In this document: positions 8,713 to 17,721 of the stretch, piece by piece
Layout of the letters: every line of letters begins with the position of its first letter
Position numbering within the stretch: the stretch's first letter is position 1
Assembly: GCF_000373925.1 (NCBI RefSeq)
Contig: NZ_KB892708.1
Coordinates: 248,001-312,000, forward strand
Reading direction: 5' to 3'
Source of the DNA: Actinopolymorpha alba DSM 45243
GTDB taxonomy: Bacteria; Actinomycetota; Actinomycetes; Propionibacteriales; Actinopolymorphaceae
Length of the DNA: 64,000 bases
Position numbers and translations under genes: made by a program
Notes under the pieces: generated by a model
Told to the model about the DNA's origin: nothing
Database searches by the model: none
What the model saw: the letters and a program-made list of their open reading frames with translations, nothing else

Positions 8713-9513
8713 GTGGCACTCCAAGAGCAGCACACCGAGATCCTTCACCTTCTCCGCGAAGGGCGCCTGGAGGTCGAGGGCCGGCTCGTGTCCGCATCCA
8801 ACGCGACGTTCTACTGCTCGATCTCCCTCGACGGGGTGAGCGTGGCGGGCGTCTACAAGCCGGTACGCGGTGAACGCCCCCTCTGGGACTTCCCGGACGG
8901 CAGCCTGGCGCGCCGGGAGGCGGCTGCCTACCTGCTGTCAGCCGCATCCGGGTGGAACCTCGTACCCCCCACCATCCTGCGCGACGGCCCCTTCGGTGAG
9001 GGCATGTGCCAGGTCTGGATCGATCATGATCCCGACCTCGGCGTGGTCGACATCGTGCCGCGCCAGGAGGTGCCCGAGGGGTGGCGGGTGGTGCTGGACG
9101 CGTTCGACACCGAAGGCGACGAGATCAGCTTGGTACACGCCGACGATGACCGGCTGAAGCGTCTGGCGGTGTTCGACACGATCGTCAACAACGCCGACCG
9201 CAAGGGCGCCCACGTGCTGCGGTCCAACGACGACCAGATCCTCGGTGTCGACCACGGGCTCTGCTTCCACGAGGAGAACAAACTCCGCACGGTGCTGTGG
9301 GGGTGGGCGGGCGAGCCGATTCCGGACGAGCAGCTCGAGCTGCTGGAGCGCGTGGAGTGCGACCTCGACGGCCCGCTCGGCCGGGCCATGGGAGGGCTCC
9401 TCGACGCCGACGAGCTCGCCGCACTGCGCGCCCGGGTGGCCGGGGTCCGGCGGGCCCACGTGTTTCCGCTGCCCGGTGACGGCTGGCCGTCGATCCCTTG
9501 GCCGGTGTTCTGA
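8713..9513 (+). CDS. SCO1664 family protein (PI3/4-kinase-like fold)
   Basis: 266-aa protein with kinase-like features: [18 protein letters not shown] near residues 35-55 supplies the conserved lysine region, and [12 protein letters not shown] followed by [20 protein letters not shown] (~160-200) resembles the catalytic and metal-binding loops of PI3/4-kinase and HipA-like enzymes. Its substrate is unknown. The GTG at 8713 is chosen because family members begin near [14 protein letters not shown]; it lies 22 nt after the DUF3090 stop. A role in lipid or protein phosphorylation is inference only. Confidence 0.8.
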   Translation: MALQEQHTEILHLLREGRLEVEGRLVSASNATFYCSISLDGVSVAGVYKPVRGERPLWDFPDGSLARREAAAYLLSAASGWNLVPPTILRDGPFGEGMCQVWIDHDPDLGVVDIVPRQEVPEGWRVVLDAFDTEGDEISLVHADDDRLKRLAVFDTIVNNADRKGAHVLRSNDDQILGVDHGLCFHEENKLRTVLWGWAGEPIPDEQLELLERVECDLDGPLGRAMGGLLDADELAALRARVAGVRRAHVFPLPGDGWPSIPWPVF

Positions 9514-9626
9514 CCAGCCCGGCCGGCGCGCTGTCCGTGGGATCTGCGGGCACCTCCGCGCCACCCCGCGCCGTGTCCCAAGTTGGCCAGGAGCCCAGCC
9601 CCGTCAGGGATGTTGGCGTGGGCCAG

Positions 9627-9632
9627 TAGGCT
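9627..9632 (+). promoter_or_regulatory. Probable -10 box (TAGGCT) of mshC
   Basis: TAGGCT ends 8 nt before the mshC ATG (9641). The 8 nt between contain no purine-rich ribosome-binding site, consistent with a leaderless message. Confidence 0.5.
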
Positions 9633-9640
9633 CAAAGACC

Positions 9641-10870
9641 ATGAAAGCCTGGGTCGCTCCTGAGGTTCCACGGCTGCCCGGAGTCGGGCAGGTTCCTCTC
9701 GTCCATGACCACGCGAGCGGCCAGCGCCGCGTCAGCACGCGCGGTGAGCAGGCGAGCCTGTACGTCTGCGGCATCACGCCGTACGACGCCACCCACATCG
9801 GCCATTCGGCGACCTACGTGGCCTTCGACCTGCTCGGGCGGGCCTGGCGCGATGCGGGCCTGATCGTCCGGTACGTGCAGAACGTCACCGACGTCGACGA
9901 CCCGCTGCTGGAGCGGGCCGAGCAGAACGGCGAAGACTGGCAGGTCCTCGCCGAACGCCAGACGGAGCTGTTCCGTGACGACATGGCCGCGCTTCGGGTG
10001 ATCCCGCCGGCGGAGTACGTCGGCGCGGTCGAGGCGATCCCGCTCGTCGTCGAGGCCATCGAGCGGCTCCGGGAGCGTGGCGCCGCCTACGACGTGGACG
10101 GCGACATCTACTTCCCGGTGGCGGCCGACCCCAACTTCGGTCAGGTGTCGAGGCTGTCGCCGGGGGAGATGCGGGAGCTGTTCGCTGAGCGGGGCGGTGA
10201 TCCCGACCGGCCGGGCAAGCGCGACCCGCTCGACTCCCTCCTCTGGCGGCACGAACGCCCGGGCGAGCCGGCGTGGGAGTCGAGCCTTGGGCGCGGGCGT
10301 CCCGGCTGGCACGTGGAGTGCACGGCGATCGCCCTGCGACACCTCGGTATGGGGTTTGACGTGCAGGGCGGCGGATCCGACCTGATCTTCCCGCACCACC
10401 AGATGTGTGCGTCGGCGGCGCAGGCGCTGACCGGGAGCTCGCCGTTCGCCCATGCGTACGTCTACCAGGGCATGGTGGCGCTCGACGGCGAGAAGATGTC
10501 GAAGTCCAAGGGCAACCTGGTGTTCTCCTCGCAGTTGCGTGCCGACAGTGTCGACCCGATGGCGATCCGGCTGGCGGTGCTCGCCCACCACTACCGGGAA
10601 GACTGGGAGTGGACCACCGACGGCCTGCGGGCTGCCGAGCAGCGGCTCGAGCGTTGGCGGGCGGCGGCGCGAGTGCTGACGGGCGGTGCCCACGCGGGCA
10701 AGGTGCTTGACGGAGTACGCGACGCTCTCGCCGCCGACCTGGACGCGCCGGCCGCTCTCGCGGTCGTCGATGCGTGGGCCGACGCGACCCTCGCGGACGG
10801 CACCGCCGCGAGCGAGAGCCCCACCCTGGTCCGGGACACCTGCGACGCCCTGCTTGGTATCAAGCTCTGA
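9641..10870 (+). CDS. mshC: Cysteine:glucosaminyl inositol ligase (mycothiol synthesis)
   Basis: MshC joins L-cysteine to 1D-myo-inositol 2-amino-2-deoxy-alpha-D-glucopyranoside with ATP, the step before acetylation to mycothiol, the main thiol buffer of actinobacteria. At 409 aa it matches MshC rather than the longer cysteinyl-tRNA synthetase. It has class-I synthetase motifs: HIGH within THIGHSATY (~52-60) and KMSKS (~285-289). Zinc-ligand positions are visible in YVCGITPYD (~43), WHVECTAI (~223) and HHQMC (~253). The ATG at 9641 is supported by the [15 protein letters not shown]-terminus typical of MshC. Confidence 0.95.
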   Translation: MKAWVAPEVPRLPGVGQVPLVHDHASGQRRVSTRGEQASLYVCGITPYDATHIGHSATYVAFDLLGRAWRDAGLIVRYVQNVTDVDDPLLERAEQNGEDWQVLAERQTELFRDDMAALRVIPPAEYVGAVEAIPLVVEAIERLRERGAAYDVDGDIYFPVAADPNFGQVSRLSPGEMRELFAERGGDPDRPGKRDPLDSLLWRHERPGEPAWESSLGRGRPGWHVECTAIALRHLGMGFDVQGGGSDLIFPHHQMCASAAQALTGSSPFAHAYVYQGMVALDGEKMSKSKGNLVFSSQLRADSVDPMAIRLAVLAHHYREDWEWTTDGLRAAEQRLERWRAAARVLTGGAHAGKVLDGVRDALAADLDAPAALAVVDAWADATLADGTAASESPTLVRDTCDALLGIKL

Positions 10871-11035
10871 CGACACAAGCTCAACGCCCCGATGAGCTGG
10901 TGTGTCCGCGACTTGCCCGAGGCCCTGTGACGTCCGGCAGCAGGCAGGCGCGGCAGCCTCGTGGTCACATTGTGTACACCCGTTGGCGGACCTCACGCGG
11001 CTGGTCCCCACCTCACTTGGCGAAGGGAAAGCCCC

Positions 11036-11085
11036 GAGTTGTCATAGGTTTCTCGGTCTCTTAGCCGAGAAACCTATGACAACTC
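11036..11085. repeat. Family A intergenic palindrome, copy 1 (perfect)
   Basis: Perfect 21-bp arms read from GTTGTCATAGGTTTCTCGG (preceded by GA) and close on an 8-nt loop, TCTCTTAG. It lies in the 278-nt gap between mshC and the convergent GyrI-like gene, and could end transcription from both sides. The same arm and loop recur at 17344, 26519 and 57371. Nothing else recognisable occurs in this gap. Confidence 0.9.
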
Positions 11086-11148
11086 AGCAAGCGCCGCCCG
11101 CTTCAGGAAGTCCGGAACCCTTCCCGATCCTTGAGGTCGCGCGCATGC

Positions 11149-11823
11149 TCACCGGGCGGCGCGCACCGGCTGCCGCAGGATCGTGCGCATCCTCGCCGGG
11201 TCCGTCTCGCGGACGTCCGACAGGTAGAGCTCGTGGTGCAGGCCGTACACCGTCACCCCGCGCTCGCGCATGAGCGCATCCATCCGGGCCAGCGTTGCCG
11301 GCTCATCCGCGTACGGACCACAGTGCAGGGCCTGGACGCAAGGTCCCGGGGTGAACGCCACCAGCTGGACCCGGGCAGCTGCGGGTACGTCCGGCCGGGC
11401 GGCCTCCCGGGCGGCGTCGAACCACGCTGGATCGAAGCCGTCGGAGGTGGGGGCGGGTCCAGACGGGCGAAGCCCGGGTGGCGCCGGAACGACACCGCGC
11501 AGTCGCAGGAACAGCTGCCACCACCATTCGGCGCGCGGCACCTCGAACACCGGCCGGGCATCCTCCACCCACCAGCGTCCCTCCAACGGAGGTATCGAGA
11601 ACGCTCCGGCGGACACCGCGGTAAGCGCGCCGGCGACCGCGAACAACGCCTGGCTGCTCTCGCCGTACACCCGGCCGCCCGGCTCACCCTGGCCGACGAT
11701 CCCGAGGCCCTGGACCGTGCCGAACTCCACGAGTTCGGGTGTCTCGGTGGCGGCGTACCACTCCGGACCGGAGGCGGCGGTGGCGGCGGTTGTGGCAGCG
11801 GTAGAGGTGGTGGGCTTGGTCAT
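11149..11823 (-). CDS. GyrI-like small-molecule-binding domain protein
   Basis: 224-aa protein matching the GyrI-like/SOUL-type ligand-binding proteins common in actinobacteria. Key segments are ALFAVAGALTAVSAGAFSIPPLEGRWW (split by the window of the fold) near the first third, HCGPYADEPATLARMDALM (~175-195) and a C-terminal LYLSDVRETDPARMRTILRQPVR. The last is the usual end of these proteins (YLSD.R...P...KTILR). The first ~20 residues are rich in Thr and Ala. The ATG at 11823 overlaps the TGA of the merR gene (ATGA), so both are made together. Confidence 0.8.
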   Translation of the reverse strand: MTKPTTSTAATTAATAASGPEWYAATETPELVEFGTVQGLGIVGQGEPGGRVYGESSQALFAVAGALTAVSAGAFSIPPLEGRWWVEDARPVFEVPRAEWWWQLFLRLRGVVPAPPGLRPSGPAPTSDGFDPAWFDAAREAARPDVPAAARVQLVAFTPGPCVQALHCGPYADEPATLARMDALMRERGVTVYGLHHELYLSDVRETDPARMRTILRQPVRAAR

Positions 11824-12629
11824 GAGGGGTCCTCCAGTCTGATCATGAGGTGGGTCACCAACTGGTCGGGTGGCGTCGTGTTCGGGTCGTTGACGTACAC
11901 CTCGCGCAACGATCCCTGTGGCTGGTGGCCACGCTCGCCGCACCACGCGAGCAGGGCGTGGGCGGTGAGTCCGATCTGGCCGTACGGTCCGAGGTGGGTG
12001 GCGGAGGCGAACGTCCCTCCGGGAAGGAGATCGGCTGTGGTCCCGGCCACTGGTGCGTCGGCCCCGGCCGTGACGGCGACGGTGAGTTCGTCGGTGACGT
12101 CGAGCGGAAACAGTCCGATGATCGGCTGCCCCGGCACCTGTCCCGCCGCGACGAACGCGTCGAGGAGCCTTCGCACGCACGCCGAGGTGGCCGGACCGAT
12201 CCGGCTGGGGCTCGTCACGTCGCGGACCAGCGCCACCCGGCGGGGAGCGACCTGGACGAGGGACACCTCGGACCGGGGTACGCCGTCGGCGAGCAGCCGC
12301 TCGAGCATCACCAGCGACTGCTGCCGGCGGGCCAGCTCCGCCTCCAGCTGGTCGCGGACCTTGCCGAGTACGTCTGCGGCCGGGGCGCCGTCGAGCAGCT
12401 GGCTGATGTCGGCGAGCGGCACGTCCAGGGAACGCAGCAGCCCGATGGTGAGAGCTACCCGGGCCTGCTCCGGCCGGTAGTAGCGGTAGCCGGAACGGGT
12501 ATCGACCCAGGCCGGCACCAGCAGTCCGAGCTCGTCATAGTGGCGAAGCTGCTTGATGCTCAGTCGGCAGAGCCGGGCGAACCTGCCGATCGCCAGCAAC
12601 TCCGCGTCGTCGCGGGGCGGATCATCCAT
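11820..12629 (-). CDS. MerR-family regulator with GyrI-like C-terminal domain
   Basis: 269-aa transcription factor. The N-terminal MerR helix-turn-helix is at ~10-80 (LLAIGRFARLCRLSIKQLRHY, then GLLVPAWVDTRSGYRYY), followed by a short coiled coil (~95-120). The C-terminal half resembles the GyrE/BmrR-type effector domain (FASATHLGPYGQIGLTAHALL). Such proteins sense drugs or hydrophobic compounds. The ATG at 12629 is preferred; a GTG at 12671 is also possible. It is upstream of and overlaps the GyrI-like gene, which may share its ligand. Confidence 0.85.
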   Translation of the reverse strand: MDDPPRDDAELLAIGRFARLCRLSIKQLRHYDELGLLVPAWVDTRSGYRYYRPEQARVALTIGLLRSLDVPLADISQLLDGAPAADVLGKVRDQLEAELARRQQSLVMLERLLADGVPRSEVSLVQVAPRRVALVRDVTSPSRIGPATSACVRRLLDAFVAAGQVPGQPIIGLFPLDVTDELTVAVTAGADAPVAGTTADLLPGGTFASATHLGPYGQIGLTAHALLAWCGERGHQPQGSLREVYVNDPNTTPPDQLVTHLMIRLEDPS

Positions 12630-12704
12630 GCGGCCAGCATGGGGTCTCCCGCGGCCGGAGAGTCCAGCCACCCACTCGACCGGGTGTTTCCGACCGGGTG
12701 AGTT

Positions 12705-12732
12705 TCAGATCAGATCAGATCAGGTCAGTCAG
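12705..12732. repeat. Short tandem repeat of TCAGA units
   Basis: Three TCAGA units are followed by TCAGG, TCAG and TCAG. The repeat runs over the 3' end of the PAC2 gene, whose stop is at 12725-12727, into the gap before merR. It is a potential slippage site but changes only the last codons of that gene. Confidence 0.7.
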
Positions 12733-13579
12733 CGCCGCGCTCGGGCCGCCGGCGCAGGTAACGCTCGAACTCCCGCGCGATCGCCTCGCCGGTCGCCTCA
12801 GGAAGGTCGGCCGCGTCGCGGGCCTGCTCCAGCGAGCGGACGTACTCCGAGACTTCCGAGTCGTCGCGGGCCAGGTCGTTGACGCCCCGCTCCCAGGCTC
12901 GGGCGTCCTCCGGTAGCTCGCCGAGCGGGATGGCCAGGTCGAGGAGGTCCTCGACCTTACGGAGCAGCGCGAGGGTCGCCTTCGGGCACGGTGGCTGCGC
13001 GACATAGTGCGGGACCGCCGCCCAGAACGACACCGCCGGCAGTCCGGCCTTCTGGCAGGCGTCCTGCAGGACACCGACGACTCCTGTCGGCCCTTCGTAG
13101 CGCGAAGCCTCGAGTCCGAGGACCTGCGCCAGCTCGGGATCGGTGGCGCTCGCCGTGACGGGGATCGGCCGGGTGTGCGGGCTGTCCGCGAGGAGCGCGC
13201 CCAGCAGGACGCACATCTCCGCGCCCACACTGTCGCCCAGCGTCATGATCTCGTCGCAGAACTGCCGCCACCGCATGTTGGGCTCGATCCCGCGGACCAG
13301 GATGACGTCGCGCGGTGCGTCCGGTGGCGTGGCCACCAGGACCCGGGTCGTCGGCCACGTGAGCTGGCGGACGCCATCCTGGTCGAGCCGCACGGTCGGC
13401 CGGTTGACCTGGAAGTCGTAATAGTCGTCGGGGTCGAGGGCCGCGATGGGGCGCGCCTTCCAGACCTTCGCCAGATGGTCGAGCGCCGCGCTGGCCGCGT
13501 CGGCGGCGTCGTTCCATCCCTCGAAGGCTGCGAGCAGGACCGGGTCCTCCAGTTCCAGCGAGCCTTCGAGCTCGATCAC
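12725..13579 (-). CDS. PAC2 family protein
   Basis: 284-aa protein of the PAC2 (proteasome assembly chaperone 2-like) family, widespread in actinobacteria and of unproven function. It contains LLAAFEGWNDAADAASAALDHL (~15-35, given here in part), ILVRGIEPNMRWRQF and VTASATDPELAQVLG. The GTG at 13579 is chosen because AAGGGAGGA lies at a good distance upstream. It is divergent from metH. The family name comes from eukaryotic chaperones; a role with the proteasome 20 kb away is not shown. Confidence 0.85.
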   Translation of the reverse strand: MIELEGSLELEDPVLLAAFEGWNDAADAASAALDHLAKVWKARPIAALDPDDYYDFQVNRPTVRLDQDGVRQLTWPTTRVLVATPPDAPRDVILVRGIEPNMRWRQFCDEIMTLGDSVGAEMCVLLGALLADSPHTRPIPVTASATDPELAQVLGLEASRYEGPTGVVGVLQDACQKAGLPAVSFWAAVPHYVAQPPCPKATLALLRKVEDLLDLAIPLGELPEDARAWERGVNDLARDDSEVSEYVRSLEQARDAADLPEATGEAIAREFERYLRRRPERGAD

Positions 13580-13842
13580 GTGGATCGTCCTCCCTTTCGT
13601 CGGGTCACCACCCGGACGTGGGGTCGTACCGATCCGACCCCGCTCCGGCATCGCCGGCGGAGTATCACCCCACCGATCCCGCCCCAGCAAGCCTACGTGT
13701 CCCAGCCTCTCGTACGGAGGCGACCTACCGCCCGCGGCTTGGACGTCGGATCTCGGACTGCAAGAACGAAGTCCACCTTTCGGACCGTCTGAGTACGCTA
13801 GACGCTCCTGACCGAGTTCGGCCCAGCAGAAGGAGTCACATC

Positions 13843-16800
13843 GTGAGCCGCAACGCCGCCGCCTTCCGCCAGACGCTTCGCGATCGCGTCCTCGTGGCGG
13901 ACGGTGCGATGGGCACGATGTTGCAGGCGCACGATCTCACCCTCGACGACTTCGAGTCGCTGGAGGGGTGCAACGAGATCCTCAACACCAGCCGGCCCGA
14001 CGTCGTACGCGCCATCCACGACGCCTACTTCGCGGTGGGCGCCGACTGCGTGGAGACCAACACGTTCGGCGCCAACTTCTCGGCTCTGAACGAATACGGC
14101 ATCGCGGACCGTATCTACGAGCTCTCGGTCGCCGGTGCTCGGCTGGCCCGGGAGGTCGCGGACGGCTACAGCACACCCGACCATCCGCGCTGGGTGCTCG
14201 GCTCGGTAGGCCCGGGTACGAAGCTGCCGACCCTCGGCCATCTGCCGTTCGTCACTCTGCGGGATGCCTACCAGCTGCAGGTCGCCGGCCTGATCGAGGG
14301 CAGCGCCGACGCTGTGATCGTCGAGACCGCCCAGGACCTCCTCCAGGCGAAGGCCGCGATCCTGGGGGCCCGCCGTGCGGCCGCGGCGGCGGGGGTCGAC
14401 CTTCCGATCATCGTCTCCGTCACGGTCGAGACGACCGGCGCGATGCTTCTCGGATCCGAGATCGGCGCCGCCCTCACCGCGCTCGAGCCCCTGGGCATCG
14501 ACATGATCGGGCTCAACTGTGCGACGGGTCCGGCCGAGATGAGCGAGCACCTGCGTTACCTCGCCCGGCACGGGCGGCCGCTGCTGTCCTGCATGCCGAA
14601 CGCCGGCCTGCCCGAGCTCACCGCCGACGGTGCCCGCTACCCGCTCACGCCGTCCGAGTTGGCCGACGCCCATGAGCAGTTCACGCAGGAGTACGGCCTG
14701 TCCCTCGTCGGCGGCTGCTGTGGCACCACGCCCGAACACATCCGGCAGGTGGTCGAGCGGGTGCAGGGCCGGGACGTCGTCCGGCGGGAGCCGCGGACCG
14801 AGCCCGGCACCGCGAGCCTCTACCAGCACGTGCCGTTCCGGCAGGACACGTCGTACCTCGCGATCGGCGAACGCACGAACGCCAACGGCAGCAAGGCGTT
14901 CCGGGAAGCGATGATCGAGGGACGCTGGGACGACTGTGTCGACATCGCTCGGGCACAGATCCGTGACGGGTCCCACCTGCTCGACCTCTGCATCGACTAC
15001 GTGGGTCGGGACGGCGTCGCCGACATGCGCGAGGTCGCCTCCCGCCTCGCCACCGCGTCGACCCTGCCGATCATGCTCGACTCCACCGAGCCGCCCGTGC
15101 TCGAGGCGGGTCTGGAGGCGTTCGGTGGCCGGTGCGTGATCAACTCCGTCAACTTCGAGGACGGCGAGGGGGCTGAGAGCCGGTTCGCGATGATCATGCC
15201 GCTCGTGCGCGAGTACGGTGCCGCGGTCGTTGCGCTCACCATCGACGAGGAGGGCCAGGCGCGCACCGCCGACACGAAGCTCGCCATCGCCGAACGCCTG
15301 ATCAGCACGCTCACCGAGAAGTGGGGGATGGCGGAGTCCGACATCCTCATCGACTGTCTGACGTTCACGCTCGCGACCGGGCAGGAAGACAGCCGCAAGG
15401 ACGGCATCGAGACGATCGAGGCCATCCGCCGGCTCAAGGCGGCACACCCGCAGGTCCAGACCGTGCTGGGTCTGTCCAACATCTCCTTCGGTCTCAACCC
15501 GGCGGCCCGGCAGGTCGTCAACTCCGTCTTCCTGCACGAGTGCGTGAAGGCCGGTCTCGACGCGGCGATCGTCCACGCCAGTAAGATCCTGCCGATCTCG
15601 CGGATCCCCGAGGAGCAGCGCGAGGTCGCGCTCGACCTCGTCTATGACCGCAGGCGCGAGGGTTACGACCCACTGCAGCGGCTGCTGGCGATGTTCGCCG
15701 ACGTCAAAGCCTCCGATGCGAGGGCCTCGCGGGCGCAGGAGTTGGCGTCCCTTCCCCTGGGCGAACGCCTGCGCAGCCGCATCATCGACGGGGAGGCGAA
15801 CGGCCTCGAAGCCGATCTGCAGGAGGCACTCGACAGCGGCCGGTCGGCGCTGGAGATCGTCAACGACGAGTTGCTCGAAGGCATGAAGGTCGTCGGCGAG
15901 CTGTTCGGCAAGGGCGAGATGCAGTTGCCGTTCGTCCTGCAGTCCGCCGAGGTGATGAAGACCGCGGTGGCGTTCCTCGAGCCGCACATGGAGAAGACCG
16001 ACGAGGCCGGCAAGGGCACCATCGTGCTGGCGACGGTCAAGGGTGACGTCCATGACATCGGCAAGAACCTCGTCGACATCATCCTCACCAACAACGGCTA
16101 CAACGTCGTCAACCTCGGCATCAAGCAGCCGATCAGCCACATCCTCGAAGCAGCGGAGGAACACCGGGCCGACGCCATCGGTATGTCCGGCCTGCTCGTC
16201 AAGAGCACGGTGATCATGAAGGAGAACCTCGAGGAGATCAACGGCCGGGGCAAGGCGTCCCAGTGGCCGGTCCTGCTCGGTGGTGCCGCGCTCACCCGGG
16301 CGTACGTCGAAGAAGACCTGGCAGAGCTCTACCAGGGCGAGGTCCGCTACGCCAGGGACGCCTTCGAAGGACTGCGCCTGATGGATGCGGTCATGAACGT
16401 CAAGCGCGGCGTTCCCGGTGCGGAGCTGCCTGCGCTCCGGCAACGCCGGGTCCGATCCTCCCAGCTGCGCGAGACTCCAGCCGCGGAGATGCCGGCGCGA
16501 TCGGATGTGGCGTACGACAACCCCGTCCCGGCTCCGCCGTTCTGGGGTGACCGGGTGGTCAAGGGCATTCCGCTCGCCGACTACGCCAGCATGATCGACG
16601 AACGCGCACTCTTCCTTGGCCAGTGGGGACTCAAGCCGGGGCGGGGCGAGGGTGGCAAGTCCTACGACGAACTCGTCGAGACCGAGGGGCGGCCGCGGCT
16701 GCGGGCGCTGCTCGACCGGGTCCAGACCGACGGTCTGCTCGAGGCCGCGGTCGTGTACGGCTATTTCCCGTGCGTGAGCAAGGGCGACGACCTCGTGGTG

Positions 16801-17322
16801 CTCGACGATGACGGGGGAGAGCGGTGCCGGTTCACGTTCCCGCGGCAGCGACGCGACCGGCACCTGTGCCTGGCCGACTTCTTCCGCCCGGAGGAGTCGG
16901 GTGAGACCGACGTCGTGGGCTTCACTGTCGTGACGATCGGCTCGAAGATCAGCGAGGCGACCGCGAAGCTTTTCGAGGCCAACCACTACCGCGAGTACCT
17001 CGAGCTCCACGGCCTGTCGGTCCAGCTGGCCGAGGCGCTGGCGGAGTACTGGCATGCCCGCATCCGCGCGGAGATCGGGTTCGGCGCCGAGGACCAGACC
17101 GACGACGTCCAGGAGATGATCCACAAGCTGGGTTACCGCGGCGCCCGCTTCTCGCTCGGGTACGGCGCCTGCCCCGACCTGGAGGACCGCGCGAAGATCG
17201 TCGACCTGCTCCGGCCCGACCGGATCGGGGTCACGCTTTCGGAGGAGTTCCAGCTCGACCCGGAGCAGTCCACCGACGCGATCGTGGTGCACCACCCGCA
17301 CGCGAAGTACTTCAACGCGTAG
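13843..17322 (+). CDS. metH: Cobalamin-dependent methionine synthase
   Basis: Transfers the methyl group of 5-methyltetrahydrofolate to homocysteine through methylcobalamin. At 1159 aa it has the full four-domain layout: homocysteine-binding domain with VADGAMGTML at the start and zinc cysteines in LNCATGP and GGCCGTTPEHI (~220-300), a pterin-binding domain (~335-600, AIGERTNANGSKAF), a B12-binding cap and domain with the GDVHDIGKN lower-ligand motif (~735), and an S-adenosylmethionine-dependent reactivation domain to the end (~910-1159). The GTG at 13843 follows AGAAGGAG by 7 nt. A family A palindrome lies 22 nt after the stop. Confidence 0.97.
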   Translation: MSRNAAAFRQTLRDRVLVADGAMGTMLQAHDLTLDDFESLEGCNEILNTSRPDVVRAIHDAYFAVGADCVETNTFGANFSALNEYGIADRIYELSVAGARLAREVADGYSTPDHPRWVLGSVGPGTKLPTLGHLPFVTLRDAYQLQVAGLIEGSADAVIVETAQDLLQAKAAILGARRAAAAAGVDLPIIVSVTVETTGAMLLGSEIGAALTALEPLGIDMIGLNCATGPAEMSEHLRYLARHGRPLLSCMPNAGLPELTADGARYPLTPSELADAHEQFTQEYGLSLVGGCCGTTPEHIRQVVERVQGRDVVRREPRTEPGTASLYQHVPFRQDTSYLAIGERTNANGSKAFREAMIEGRWDDCVDIARAQIRDGSHLLDLCIDYVGRDGVADMREVASRLATASTLPIMLDSTEPPVLEAGLEAFGGRCVINSVNFEDGEGAESRFAMIMPLVREYGAAVVALTIDEEGQARTADTKLAIAERLISTLTEKWGMAESDILIDCLTFTLATGQEDSRKDGIETIEAIRRLKAAHPQVQTVLGLSNISFGLNPAARQVVNSVFLHECVKAGLDAAIVHASKILPISRIPEEQREVALDLVYDRRREGYDPLQRLLAMFADVKASDARASRAQELASLPLGERLRSRIIDGEANGLEADLQEALDSGRSALEIVNDELLEGMKVVGELFGKGEMQLPFVLQSAEVMKTAVAFLEPHMEKTDEAGKGTIVLATVKGDVHDIGKNLVDIILTNNGYNVVNLGIKQPISHILEAAEEHRADAIGMSGLLVKSTVIMKENLEEINGRGKASQWPVLLGGAALTRAYVEEDLAELYQGEVRYARDAFEGLRLMDAVMNVKRGVPGAELPALRQRRVRSSQLRETPAAEMPARSDVAYDNPVPAPPFWGDRVVKGIPLADYASMIDERALFLGQWGLKPGRGEGGKSYDELVETEGRPRLRALLDRVQTDGLLEAAVVYGYFPCVSKGDDLVVLDDDGGERCRFTFPRQRRDRHLCLADFFRPEESGETDVVGFTVVTIGSKISEATAKLFEANHYREYLELHGLSVQLAEALAEYWHARIRAEIGFGAEDQTDDVQEMIHKLGYRGARFSLGYGACPDLEDRAKIVDLLRPDRIGVTLSEEFQLDPEQSTDAIVVHHPHAKYFNA

Positions 17323-17721
17323 GACGTAGGCGTCTCCCGAGCGGTCAGAGGTTTCTCCGTCTCTTAGCCGAGAAACCTCTGACAAGTCGGCGACCTATCG
17401 CTAGCCGGGATCATGCGTTCGACGCTCCGGAGCAGGCCGCTTGCCCCGATGTCGCACTGACGCTCGACGCGCGCTGGCGAGGGACGGGGCGAGTGATCAT
17501 GATCTGCGCGGATACGCAGCCGCGATTGTTCATTAGTGCTCTTTTTGCCAATTTCTAGAACTCATCTGTTCAATCGTCCCTCACCTGGGCGATCATGGGC
17601 CGTCACTCGCGCGCGTGACGCTCCTACGCACCAACCACAGCTCATGGGTCGAGCACGCCCGAGAACCAACACGGGTTCGCGGGCGTGCTCGGCGCAGGTT
17701 CGGCACGGCATTCAAGGAGTG
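17323..17721. other. Intergenic region between metH and 5'-nucleotidase
   Basis: About 400 nt without a supported gene. It holds family A copy 2 just after metH. Farther on is a stretch noticeably richer in A and T (17521-17580), which probably carries the 5'-nucleotidase promoter. Two 11-nt units, GTTCAATCGTC and CCTCACCTGGG (17568-17589), weakly resemble direct-repeat units of PhoP boxes. No RNA gene was recognised. Confidence 0.5.
17344..17383. repeat. Family A intergenic palindrome, copy 2 (shorter variant)
   Basis: GTCAGAGGTTTCTCCG pairs with CCGAGAAACCTCTGAC (one mismatch) around the same TCTCTTAG loop as copy 1. The arms are 16 bp. The change TAGG to GAGG is present in both arms, so the pairing is preserved by paired substitutions. 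Confidence 0.85.

Noticed and set aside
13580-13842. Cobalamin or SAM riboswitch before metH
   Set aside because: The leader shows no recognisable B12-box or SAM-switch core; the gap also serves the divergent PAC2 gene.
13798-17385. 1195-codon open frame on the minus strand across metH
   Set aside because: A shadow caused by high GC at third positions; metH on the plus strand has full domain matches, and the antisense frame has no recognisable domain or start signal.
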